Source of the DNA: JBBQHM01 sp038323965
Lineage (GTDB): Bacteria > Verrucomicrobiota > Verrucomicrobiia > Chthoniobacterales > UBA10450
Direction: 5' to 3'
DNA length: 23,964 nt
Assembly (NCBI GenBank): GCA_038323965.1
Contig: JBBQHM010000024.1
Location: forward strand, 1 to 23,964
The translations under genes were made by a program, and so were the position numbers. The notes beneath the pieces are model-generated. The model saw only the letters and a program-made list of their open reading frames with translations, did no database searches and had not been told where the DNA came from. Every line of letters begins with the position of its first letter. The first letter of the stretch is position 1. This document shows positions 14,660 to 21,986 of this stretch, one piece after another.

Positions 14660-15988
14660 ATGACTGCGCACACTATGGATATGGAAGCGTCCCCTGCGAT
14701 GGGATTAGCAACAGGGAAACCTCGCTTTACGGAGCGATTTGGTTTTCGCTCTGCGCTCCTGAATCCTGCCGACTCGATGAACGCTACGCTCCGTGCTTTT
14801 GCCGCCGCTTTTGTCCTCACCGCCGCGCAGCTCCTGCTCGCAGTCGTTTGTCTAGCGCCGGAAGGGCCGCTCTCGTACCGATATTCCACGCTGGTGCAGC
14901 ACGATAGTTACTGGTTCGAGAACATCATTGATCGCGGGTATCAGACGACTGTTCCGCCCATCAATCACAAGATGATGGAAGTCTCGAATACCGCCTTTTT
15001 TCCCGCCTATCCGGCAATTGCGACCGCGGTTCAATACGCATTACGCATCGGGACATCGAACGCGTTATTAGTTACAGCGCAGGCGGCAGCGTTTGGTTTC
15101 TGGGTCTATTTCTTTTTGTTCTGTGACCGCTGGCGTCTGCCGTTTTCGATGACCGCTTTTGGCGCCGCCGCCATCGCGTCACACCCCGCTGCCTTCTTCC
15201 TCATCACCGGATATTCTGAGTCGCTTTTCATGATGTCGCTGCTCGGGTTCCTCTATTGGAGCAGCGCGACCAGCAAGAGGGCGAAAGTCTGGGCTGCGCT
15301 GCACGGCATCTGCATGTCGGCGACTCGCATCGTGGGAATTCCATGCGCCGGGGCGCCGGTCGTCCAGGCGGTGATGGCGCATGGCTGGGCCGGGGTTCGA
15401 GATGTGCGCGGGTGGTTTCGCCGTTATTCGCCTTCCATCGCATTGACGGCGGTGGCGTGCTTTGGAGCCGCCGGTTTTTTTGTCTTTTGCCTACTACGCT
15501 GGGGCCGATGGGACATGTACATGCTCACGCAACAGGCGGGTTGGGGGATCGAGCCGGATTATTTTGCGCTCCTAAAACCATCGAGCTATCGCTGGTTAAT
15601 CCCGACGCTCTACAATCCAACGGAGGCGAGCCAAATGGCCATGACGCTCGGTGGATTGATGCTGGTGGCGGTGATTGCCTGTGAGTTTGTGTTTCGAGCG
15701 CGAGTGGACTGGCATACCCGCGTCGCGCTCTACTTTATGGCCTTTGTCATCTACTTCATCTCGGTGGCCGGAGTCGCGTCCGTTGCCATGGAAAGCATGC
15801 TTCGCTACGAGTTCTGCGTGCACGCACTAATCGTGCTGGCATTCCTTCAATTTCTGAGTCAGTTACCAAGTCCGCCCCGCCTCGTGCGCGCGCTCGGGAT
15901 GGCAGCAGTCGTCGTTTTCGGCGCGGCTGGGATAGTCGTCCAAGGCTGGTATGTCTGGAATTTTACACGAGGGAACTGGGTTGCTTAA
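14660..15988 (+). CDS. PIG-V-like GT-C membrane mannosyltransferase (predicted)
   Basis: 442 residues, about 9-10 membrane helices. The first large extracytoplasmic loop has HDSYWFENIIDRGY (81-94) and, after EVSNTAF, FFPAYPAI (113-120). This D-x-x-W plus FFPxYP pattern is characteristic of the PIG-V family of GT-C enzymes, which use lipid-linked sugar donors. The predicted role is transfer of mannose or another sugar to a lipid or glycan outside the cytoplasmic membrane. The start is uncertain: the ATG at 14660 gives a 40-residue hydrophilic leader, whereas the ATG at 14777 (MNATLRAFAAAFVLTAAQLL) puts the first helix at the N-terminus. The stop is 5 nt before the flavoprotein gene, so the two are co-transcribed and probably act in one envelope-glycan pathway. 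Confidence 0.75.
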   Translation: MTAHTMDMEASPAMGLATGKPRFTERFGFRSALLNPADSMNATLRAFAAAFVLTAAQLLLAVVCLAPEGPLSYRYSTLVQHDSYWFENIIDRGYQTTVPPINHKMMEVSNTAFFPAYPAIATAVQYALRIGTSNALLVTAQAAAFGFWVYFFLFCDRWRLPFSMTAFGAAAIASHPAAFFLITGYSESLFMMSLLGFLYWSSATSKRAKVWAALHGICMSATRIVGIPCAGAPVVQAVMAHGWAGVRDVRGWFRRYSPSIALTAVACFGAAGFFVFCLLRWGRWDMYMLTQQAGWGIEPDYFALLKPSSYRWLIPTLYNPTEASQMAMTLGGLMLVAVIACEFVFRARVDWHTRVALYFMAFVIYFISVAGVASVAMESMLRYEFCVHALIVLAFLQFLSQLPSPPRLVRALGMAAVVVFGAAGIVVQGWYVWNFTRGNWVA

Positions 15989-15993
15989 TAAAA

Positions 15994-17511
15994 ATGAAAA
16001 CTAACGTAGCTATCATCGGCGCCGGGCCCGCGGGACTCACGGCTGCTTACATTCTCACCAAGAACGACGTTAACGTCACCGTGCTCGAGGCGGATCCGGT
16101 TTACGTCGGCGGCATCTCACGGACCGCGACGTATAAAGGATTTCACTTCGACATCGGCGGTCACCGCTTCTTCTCCAAATCGAAAGAGGTGAACGATCTC
16201 TGGAACGAGATTCTGCCGAACGACATGCTCGATCGACCGCGTTCGTCGCGCATTTTTTACGGAGGCAAGTTTTTCTCGTACCCGCTGAAGGCATTCGAGG
16301 CGCTGCGCAAACTCGGCGTCGTGAATTCGACGCTATGCGTGCTTTCGTCACTGAAAGCCAAGGCGTTTCCGGTGAAAAATCCGACGAACTTCGAGGATTG
16401 GGTCAGCAACCAGTTCGGCAAACGTCTCTTCAATACCTTCTTCAAGAGCTACACCGAGAAAGTGTGGGGAATGAGCTGCAAGGAAATCTCCGCCGATTGG
16501 GCGGCGCAGAGGATCAAAGGTCTTTCACTGGGCAGCGCTATTAAGAATGCGCTCTTCCCCCAGAAGCAGCCAAAGGACAGCTCGAAGGTTATCAAGACGC
16601 TGATTAATTCCTTTAAATATCCGCGCAAAGGCCCGGGCATGATGTGGGAAGCCTGTGCCGAGAAAGTGCAGCAGCAGGGCGGCGTGATCGAAATGGGCGC
16701 GAAAGTTACCGGCGCCGGTTATGACGCTGAGACCGCCACCTGGAGCATCGAGTACCGCGATAACGAGGGAAATGTGCAGACGATTGAGTCCGAACACGTG
16801 ATCTCGTCCGCGCCGATGCGCGAACTGATCAACGGTCTTTCGCCGGCGGTTTCGGAGCGCGCCAAGGTCGCCGCGAACTCGCTCAAGTATCGCGATTTCC
16901 TAACAGTGATGCTGATTCTCAAGGAACGGAACGCATTTGACGACAACTGGATTTATATCCACGACCCGAGCGTGAAGGTCGGCCGCATCCAGAACTTCAA
17001 GTCATGGTCGCCCGAGATGATTCCCGATGCGGACAAGGCCTGCTACGGGCTGGAGTATTTCTGCTTTGAGCACGATGGCCTCTGGGCTTCGTCAGATGAT
17101 GAATTGATCGCGCTCGCGCAGAAAGAACTTATCCAGATCGGGCTCGCGAAAGAAGGCGATGTGCTTGATGGAACGGTCGTACGCCAGAAAAAGGCCTATC
17201 CGGTTTACGATGATGACTACGCAAAGCACGTCCTCACCATTCGTGAAGAACTCGACGCCAATTATCCGAATCTGCACCTGGTCGGCCGCAACGGTATGCA
17301 CAAGTACAACAACCAGGATCACGCCATGATGACTGCGATGTTGTGCGCGGAGAACATCATCGCGAACACGCAGCTCTACGATCTCTGGGAAGTGAATGGG
17401 GATGCTGAGTACCACGAAGCCGGCTCGGAATCGCAGGAGCAGACAGCTGCGAGCGGACTGCGCGCGGTGCCGACGCGAGTTATTGCGCCAGAGCTAGCGC
17501 CTAAAAAGTAG
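15994..17511 (+). CDS. UDP-galactopyranose-mutase-like FAD-dependent oxidoreductase
   Basis: 505 residues. The Rossmann FAD site is textbook: VAIIGAGPAGLTAAYIL (5-21), Glu32 for the ribose, GGISRT (39-44). DIGGHRFFSKS (53-63) is the signature shared by UDP-galactopyranose mutase, protoporphyrinogen-oxidase-like and related amine-oxidase-fold proteins. A C-terminal block, NLHLVGRNGMHKYNNQDHAM, contains the second FAD-contacting loop and resembles sugar-nucleotide mutases more than HemY. The final ~40 residues are low-complexity and unlike the family core. The reaction is not certain: a flavin-dependent mutase or oxidoreductase acting on a nucleotide- or lipid-linked sugar fits best with the glycosyltransferase gene 5 nt upstream. 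A strong intrinsic terminator follows. Confidence 0.8.
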   Translation: MKTNVAIIGAGPAGLTAAYILTKNDVNVTVLEADPVYVGGISRTATYKGFHFDIGGHRFFSKSKEVNDLWNEILPNDMLDRPRSSRIFYGGKFFSYPLKAFEALRKLGVVNSTLCVLSSLKAKAFPVKNPTNFEDWVSNQFGKRLFNTFFKSYTEKVWGMSCKEISADWAAQRIKGLSLGSAIKNALFPQKQPKDSSKVIKTLINSFKYPRKGPGMMWEACAEKVQQQGGVIEMGAKVTGAGYDAETATWSIEYRDNEGNVQTIESEHVISSAPMRELINGLSPAVSERAKVAANSLKYRDFLTVMLILKERNAFDDNWIYIHDPSVKVGRIQNFKSWSPEMIPDADKACYGLEYFCFEHDGLWASSDDELIALAQKELIQIGLAKEGDVLDGTVVRQKKAYPVYDDDYAKHVLTIREELDANYPNLHLVGRNGMHKYNNQDHAMMTAMLCAENIIANTQLYDLWEVNGDAEYHEAGSESQEQTAASGLRAVPTRVIAPELAPKK

Positions 17512-17534
17512 ACTAGCGAAGGTAGGAATTTGAG

Positions 17535-17569
17535 AGCGGCGCAATCGAAAGGTTGCGCCGCTTTTCTTT
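17535..17569 (+). terminator. Rho-independent terminator after the flavoprotein gene
   Basis: A perfect 10-bp stem, AGCGGCGCAA (17535-17544) with TTGCGCCGCT (17553-17562), an 8-nt loop, then TTTCTTT. It starts 24 nt past the stop codon. Palindrome copy D follows 3 nt later. Confidence 0.88.
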
Positions 17570-17571
17570 CT

Positions 17572-17652
17572 GTCATCCCGAGCGAAGTCGAGGGACCCCG
17601 CCGCGTTAGCTGTACTTTGGCGGCGGGTTCCCTCGGCTTCGCTCGGGATGAC
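17572..17652. repeat. Dispersed palindrome copy D, between convergent genes
   Basis: Left arm GTCATCCCGAGCGAAGTCGA and inner GGGACCCCGCCGC; right arm GGCGGGTTCCCTCGG and CTTCGCTCGGGATGAC. At 81 nt this is the shortest and most perfect copy, close to what the consensus must be. It sits between the terminator of the flavoprotein gene and the stop codon of gcvP (5 nt away), so it could terminate gcvP transcription arriving from the other side. Confidence 0.92.
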
Positions 17653-17657
17653 GGAAA

Positions 17658-20600
17658 TTATTCTACCCCGGTGCCGTCGAAGCCTTCCACCGGCACACAC
17701 GAACAAAACAAATTCCGATCGCCGTAGACGTTGTCGATGCGCGCAACCGCCGGCCAGAATTTGTAATCGCGCAACCACTTTGCCGGAAACGCCGCCTGCT
17801 CGCGCGAGTAGGGGTGTTCCCATTTATCTGCAGTGACCTGCCGCGCGGTGTGAGGCGCGTGTTTGAGAACGTTGTTCAGCTTATCCGCCTTGCCGTCAGC
17901 GACTGCTTTCATTTCCCCATGAATAGAAATCAGCGCGTCGCAGAAACGATCCAGCTCATCCTTCGATTCACTTTCAGTCGGCTCCACCATCATCGTACCC
18001 GCTACCGGCCAGGAAACTGTGGGCGCGTGAAATCCATAATCCATCAGACGCTTGGCGACGTCCTCGACTTCGATTCCGGCTTTTTTCCAATCGCGCAGAT
18101 CAAGGATGCATTCATGGGCCACGAGCCCGCGTTTGCCTTTAAACAGAACGGGGAAGTAATCGTCGAGACGCTTCGCGATGTAATTAGCGTTCAGGATTGC
18201 GGCCTTGGTCGCGTTCGTTAATCCATCTGGGCCCATCATCCGGATGTACATCCAGGAAATCGTGAGAATGCTCGCGCTACCGTAGGGCGCGGCCGCCACC
18301 GGTCCGGTCATCCCGAGCGCAGTCGAGGGACCCCGTGGCGTTAGTTGCGACACCTCTAGTTTATCCGCGGGGTCCTTCGACTTCGCTGCGCTTCGCTCAG
18401 GATGACTGGTGGCTTTGAGCGTTGGCATGCCCGGGAGATATGGCGCAAGATGTTCCGCCACACCGATCGGACCAACCCCGGGGCCGCCGCCGCCGTGCGG
18501 AATGCAAAACGTCTTATGCAAATTCAGATGGCAAACGTCCGCCCCGAAATCGCCCGGCCGGCACAGGCCGACCTGCGCATTCATGTTTGCGCCATCCATG
18601 TAAACCTGACCGCCGTGCTCGTGCACAATGTCGCAAATTTCGCGGATCGTTGTCTCGAAAACGCCATGCGTTGACGGGTACGTCACCATGAGCGCCGCGA
18701 GATCCTGTGCATGTTGCCCGGCTTTCGCGCGCAGATCATTCAGATCAATGTCGCCATCCTTAAGCGTTATGACCGGCACGACCTTGAAACCGGCCATCAC
18801 CGCGCTCGCCGGATTAGTCCCGTGCGCGGAAGTTGGAATCAGGCAGACGTTGCGATGACCTTCGCCGCGCGACGCGTGGTGTTCGCGAATGGCGAGCAAG
18901 CCGGCATACTCGCCCTGCGAACCGGCATTCGGCTGCAAAGAAACCGCGGCAAATCCGGTAATCTCCGCCAGCCAGCGTTCGAGTTGCTCACACATTTCGC
19001 GGTAACCGAGCCACTGATCTTCCGGCGCGAAGGGATGGATGTGGGCAAACTCCGGCCACGAAATCGGAAACATCTCCGCGGTCGCGTTCAACTTCATCGT
19101 GCAGGAGCCGAGCGGAATCATGGAATGCACGAGCGACATGTCGCGCGACTCGAGCCGACGCATGTAGCGCAGCATCTCGGTCTCGGTGTCGTAGGAATTG
19201 AAAACGGGATGCGTCAGGAATTGCGATTGGCGAACGGCGAAATTCGGGATCGCGAACGAGTCGTCGTCCGGATCGTCATTCTCGAATTCGCGGACATGCG
19301 TGCCGCGGAATATCGATAACAACAGCTCGACGTGAGAGTCGTCCGTCGTCTCATCGACGGTGATGCTAATCGAGTGGTCGCCGAGCTGGCGCAGATTGCA
19401 GCCGGCGCGTTCTGCGCGTTGCACCAAGTCGGTTGACGAGGCGTTACCGAGTTCAACCCGGATGGTGTCGAAGAAATATTCGTAGGCGATCTCGAATCCG
19501 AGCTGCTGCAAACTGCCGGCGATCCTGGCGGCGAAGTGATGAGTGCGCTCCGCGATCGCACGCAGTCCCTTCGGCCCGTGATAAACCGCGTACATCGAAG
19601 CCATCACCGCGAGCAAAACTTGCGCCGTGCAAATGTTGCTGGTGGCTTTGTCGCGCCGGATGTGTTGCTCGCGCGTTTGTAGCGAAAGGCGGTAAGCCGG
19701 ACGTCCTTCGGCATCGTGCGAAACGCCGACGAGTCGTCCGGGAAGGTGACGTTTGAATTGATCACGCGTGGCCATGTAAGCGGCGTGGGGTCCCCCGAAT
19801 CCGAGGGGAACGCCAAAGCGTTGTGTGCTACCGATCGCGACGTCCGCACCGAATTCCCCCGGCGGTTTCAATAGTGTTAAAGCCAGAATATCGGCCGCGA
19901 CAATGACCAGAGCGCCGGCATCATGCGCAGATTTTACAAAGCCGGCGTAATCGTGGATCACACCGTCCGTGGCAGGATATTGCACGATGGCACCGACGAC
20001 CGTTTCGTTGAAGTGAAATTCCTCGAACTGTCCGATTACAATCTCAATCCCGAGCGGTTTCGCGCGCGTCCGCAGCACTTGTAGCGTCTGCGGGTGGCAA
20101 TTATCGGCCACAAAAAATCGTGAGCGATCGGAGGAATTCGCGTGACACAAGGCCATCGCTTCGGCGGCGGCCGTTGCTTCATCGAGCAGCGAAGCGTTCG
20201 CGATATCGAGACCGGTCAGGTCCGTGATCATCGTTTGAAAATTTACCAGCGCTTCCAGCCGGCCTTGTGCGATTTCCGCCTGATACGGCGTGTAGGCGGT
20301 GTACCAACCTGGATTCTCGAGGATGTTCCGCTGAATCACCGAGGGAACGATCGTCCCGTGGTAACCGGCGCCGATGTAGGAGCGCAACACACGATTGCGC
20401 TGGGCGAGTTCACGCAATTCTTCGAGCGCCTCTTTTTCGCTTTTTGCCGGCGGAAGATCGAGTGACGCCAGCGAGCGGATATTTTTCGGAACGGTCGCGT
20501 CGATCAGTTCGTCCATGGTGGCGTAACCGACGACCTGCAGCATTTCCGCGATTTCCTTTTCCTGCGGGCCGATGTGACGGCGGGCGAATGAATTCTCGAC

Positions 20601-20681
20601 CTTCAAGTGGTCGCGGCGCGCCGTTTTGGCAGCGCCGGAACGCGATGGTTTTTCGATTGTCGCCGTTTCGCCGCTGTCCAT
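17658..20681 (-). CDS. gcvP: Glycine dehydrogenase (decarboxylating), P-protein, with in-frame palindrome insertion
   Basis: A full-length fused (alpha-beta) P-protein of the glycine cleavage system, about 1007 residues from the ATG at 20681 (an upstream TTG at 20714 would add 11). It decarboxylates glycine with PLP and loads the aminomethyl group on the H-protein lipoyl arm. ARRHIGP near the N-terminus is the family opening. The PLP lysine is in HLNLHKTFCIPHGGGGPGVG (codon 18515-18513). Between LPGMPTLKAT and GPVAAAPYGSASIL about 34 residues are encoded by palindrome copy E (TSHPERSAAKSKDPADK ... PRGPSTALGMT); homologues have only a short linker there. Without it the length is about 973, near normal. 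gcvT and gcvH are not in the window. It lies downstream of ilvA on the same strand, with a gap of 9 nt if the TTG is used. Confidence 0.97.
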   Translation of the reverse strand: MDSGETATIEKPSRSGAAKTARRDHLKVENSFARRHIGPQEKEIAEMLQVVGYATMDELIDATVPKNIRSLASLDLPPAKSEKEALEELRELAQRNRVLRSYIGAGYHGTIVPSVIQRNILENPGWYTAYTPYQAEIAQGRLEALVNFQTMITDLTGLDIANASLLDEATAAAEAMALCHANSSDRSRFFVADNCHPQTLQVLRTRAKPLGIEIVIGQFEEFHFNETVVGAIVQYPATDGVIHDYAGFVKSAHDAGALVIVAADILALTLLKPPGEFGADVAIGSTQRFGVPLGFGGPHAAYMATRDQFKRHLPGRLVGVSHDAEGRPAYRLSLQTREQHIRRDKATSNICTAQVLLAVMASMYAVYHGPKGLRAIAERTHHFAARIAGSLQQLGFEIAYEYFFDTIRVELGNASSTDLVQRAERAGCNLRQLGDHSISITVDETTDDSHVELLLSIFRGTHVREFENDDPDDDSFAIPNFAVRQSQFLTHPVFNSYDTETEMLRYMRRLESRDMSLVHSMIPLGSCTMKLNATAEMFPISWPEFAHIHPFAPEDQWLGYREMCEQLERWLAEITGFAAVSLQPNAGSQGEYAGLLAIREHHASRGEGHRNVCLIPTSAHGTNPASAVMAGFKVVPVITLKDGDIDLNDLRAKAGQHAQDLAALMVTYPSTHGVFETTIREICDIVHEHGGQVYMDGANMNAQVGLCRPGDFGADVCHLNLHKTFCIPHGGGGPGVGPIGVAEHLAPYLPGMPTLKATSHPERSAAKSKDPADKLEVSQLTPRGPSTALGMTGPVAAAPYGSASILTISWMYIRMMGPDGLTNATKAAILNANYIAKRLDDYFPVLFKGKRGLVAHECILDLRDWKKAGIEVEDVAKRLMDYGFHAPTVSWPVAGTMMVEPTESESKDELDRFCDALISIHGEMKAVADGKADKLNNVLKHAPHTARQVTADKWEHPYSREQAAFPAKWLRDYKFWPAVARIDNVYGDRNLFCSCVPVEGFDGTGVE
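18307..18406. repeat. Dispersed palindrome copy E, inside gcvP
   Basis: Left arm GTCATCCCGAGCGCAGTCGA and GGGACCCCGTGG; right arm CGCGGGGTCCTTCGA and CTTCGCTCAGGATGAC ending at 18406. The right arm has a small internal duplication (cttcgctgcgcttcgctc). The 100-nt element, plus two flanking bases, contributes about 34 sense codons to gcvP on the minus strand without a stop. It shares GCGTTAG next to the left arm with copy D, which suggests a close relationship. Confidence 0.9.
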
Positions 20682-20723
20682 GTCGAAGTTTACGAGACGC
20701 GGCTCGCGCTTCAAGTGAAGCGG

Positions 20724-21935
20724 TTAGCGAGAATCAAATGTCTGCACACCGTGATCGCGCAGGCGGTCGCGGACTTGTTGCAAATGTTGATGGTCGCGCG
20801 TCTCCAAAGTGCAGAGGACGTGCACGGCGGTGATGTCGGAGCCGGCAAAGGCGCGATCGTGTACCACTTGTTTAATGCTCGCGCCGCTGGCGGCGATTTG
20901 GGTGGCAAGGTCCGCCAGTCCGCCGGGCCGATCGCTGATCACCGCACGGAAACGCGCGAGACGACCGTCGGCGACGAGGCCGCGTTCGATCACGCGGCTC
21001 AAGACATTCGGGTCGATGTTGCCGCCGCACAGCAAAAGCACGACACGCTTTCCTTTCAGTTCATCGAGGTCCGCAAAAAGGCAGGCGGCGAGCGGGGTCG
21101 CCGCCGCTCCTTCGACGACTCCTTTTTCAAGTTCAACGATCCGCAGAATCGAGATCGCAATTTGCTCTTCGGTCACGGCGACGGTCCGATCGACCAACGA
21201 GCGCGCCGTCGCGAAGGCGTTCGCGCCTACTTGTGGAATGGCGAGGCCGTCGGCGAGTGTCGCCTGCATCTCGATGGGCGTTGGTTTTCCCGCTTCCAGC
21301 GCGGCTGAGAAACTCGCTACGCTTTCCGCTTCGACGGCGATGATTTTGACGCTCGGCTTTTTTGTTTTGATCGCGAGCGCAACTCCCGCCAGCAAGCCCG
21401 CTCCGCCAACCGGGATGACTACGGCATCGACGTCAGGCACTTGCTCGAGGATTTCCAGGCCCATCGTGCCCTGGCCTGCGATAATCGCCGGATCGTCGTA
21501 ACCATCGACATAGGCGAGATTTTTTTCGGTCGCGATCTCGTACGCGCGCGCCTTGGCTTCGGCAAAATCTTTTCCGTGCAGGACCACCGCCGCACCCAAT
21601 TTCTGGCAGTTTCCGATTTTGATCAGCGGCGCATGTTTCGGCATCACCACCGTCGCCGGAATGCCGAGCAATTTCCCCTGGTAGGCGAGCGCCTGCGCGT
21701 GATTGCCGGCGGATGCAGCGATCACTCCGCGTTTCTTTTGCTCGGCCGATAATTGCGAGAGCGCGTTGCAGGCACCGCGTTCCTTGAAGCTTCCAGTCCG
21801 CTGCAAGTTATCGAGCTTGCAATAAATTTCCATGCCCGTGAGTTCGCTCAGGGGGATCGATGGCGGGCAGGGCGAATAATAGACGGAGTTTTTGATCCGT
21901 TCGCGGGCGGCCTCGATGTCGCTGAGCGAAATCAT
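20724..21935 (-). CDS. ilvA: Threonine ammonia-lyase with C-terminal ACT domain
   Basis: About 403 residues from the ATG at 21935 (a GTG at 21950 is the longer alternative). It is a fold-type II PLP enzyme converting threonine to 2-oxobutanoate and ammonia. The PLP lysine is in RTGSFKERGA, and the substrate-site ASAGNHAQALA and the phosphate-binding VIPVGGAGLLAG are intact; CGGNID occupies the SGGNID position. The last ~80 residues form a single ACT domain (FRAVISDRPGGLADLATQIA), the 'one-C-terminal' medium form, usually allosterically controlled by an amino acid. It could serve isoleucine synthesis or threonine catabolism; ileS in the same window is not evidence either way. It follows the sensor-kinase gene by about 36-51 nt and precedes gcvP closely, so these may be one transcript. 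Confidence 0.92.
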   Translation of the reverse strand: MISLSDIEAARERIKNSVYYSPCPPSIPLSELTGMEIYCKLDNLQRTGSFKERGACNALSQLSAEQKKRGVIAASAGNHAQALAYQGKLLGIPATVVMPKHAPLIKIGNCQKLGAAVVLHGKDFAEAKARAYEIATEKNLAYVDGYDDPAIIAGQGTMGLEILEQVPDVDAVVIPVGGAGLLAGVALAIKTKKPSVKIIAVEAESVASFSAALEAGKPTPIEMQATLADGLAIPQVGANAFATARSLVDRTVAVTEEQIAISILRIVELEKGVVEGAAATPLAACLFADLDELKGKRVVLLLCGGNIDPNVLSRVIERGLVADGRLARFRAVISDRPGGLADLATQIAASGASIKQVVHDRAFAGSDITAVHVLCTLETRDHQHLQQVRDRLRDHGVQTFDSR

Positions 21936-21986
21936 GTGCCTTGCATACACTGCCCGATTTTCGGCGGCAACTTCCGCGTCGAATCG

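Noticed and set aside
7421..18406. CRISPR array
   Set aside because: The repeated units are kilobases apart and palindromic with variable loops, not regularly spaced direct repeats, and no cas gene is present.
18711..19319. Plus-strand open frame of 202 codons
   Set aside because: Antisense to gcvP, which is continuous and well conserved here.
20682..20723. Glycine riboswitch ahead of gcvP
   Set aside because: The gap to ilvA is only about 9-42 nt, too short for the aptamer.
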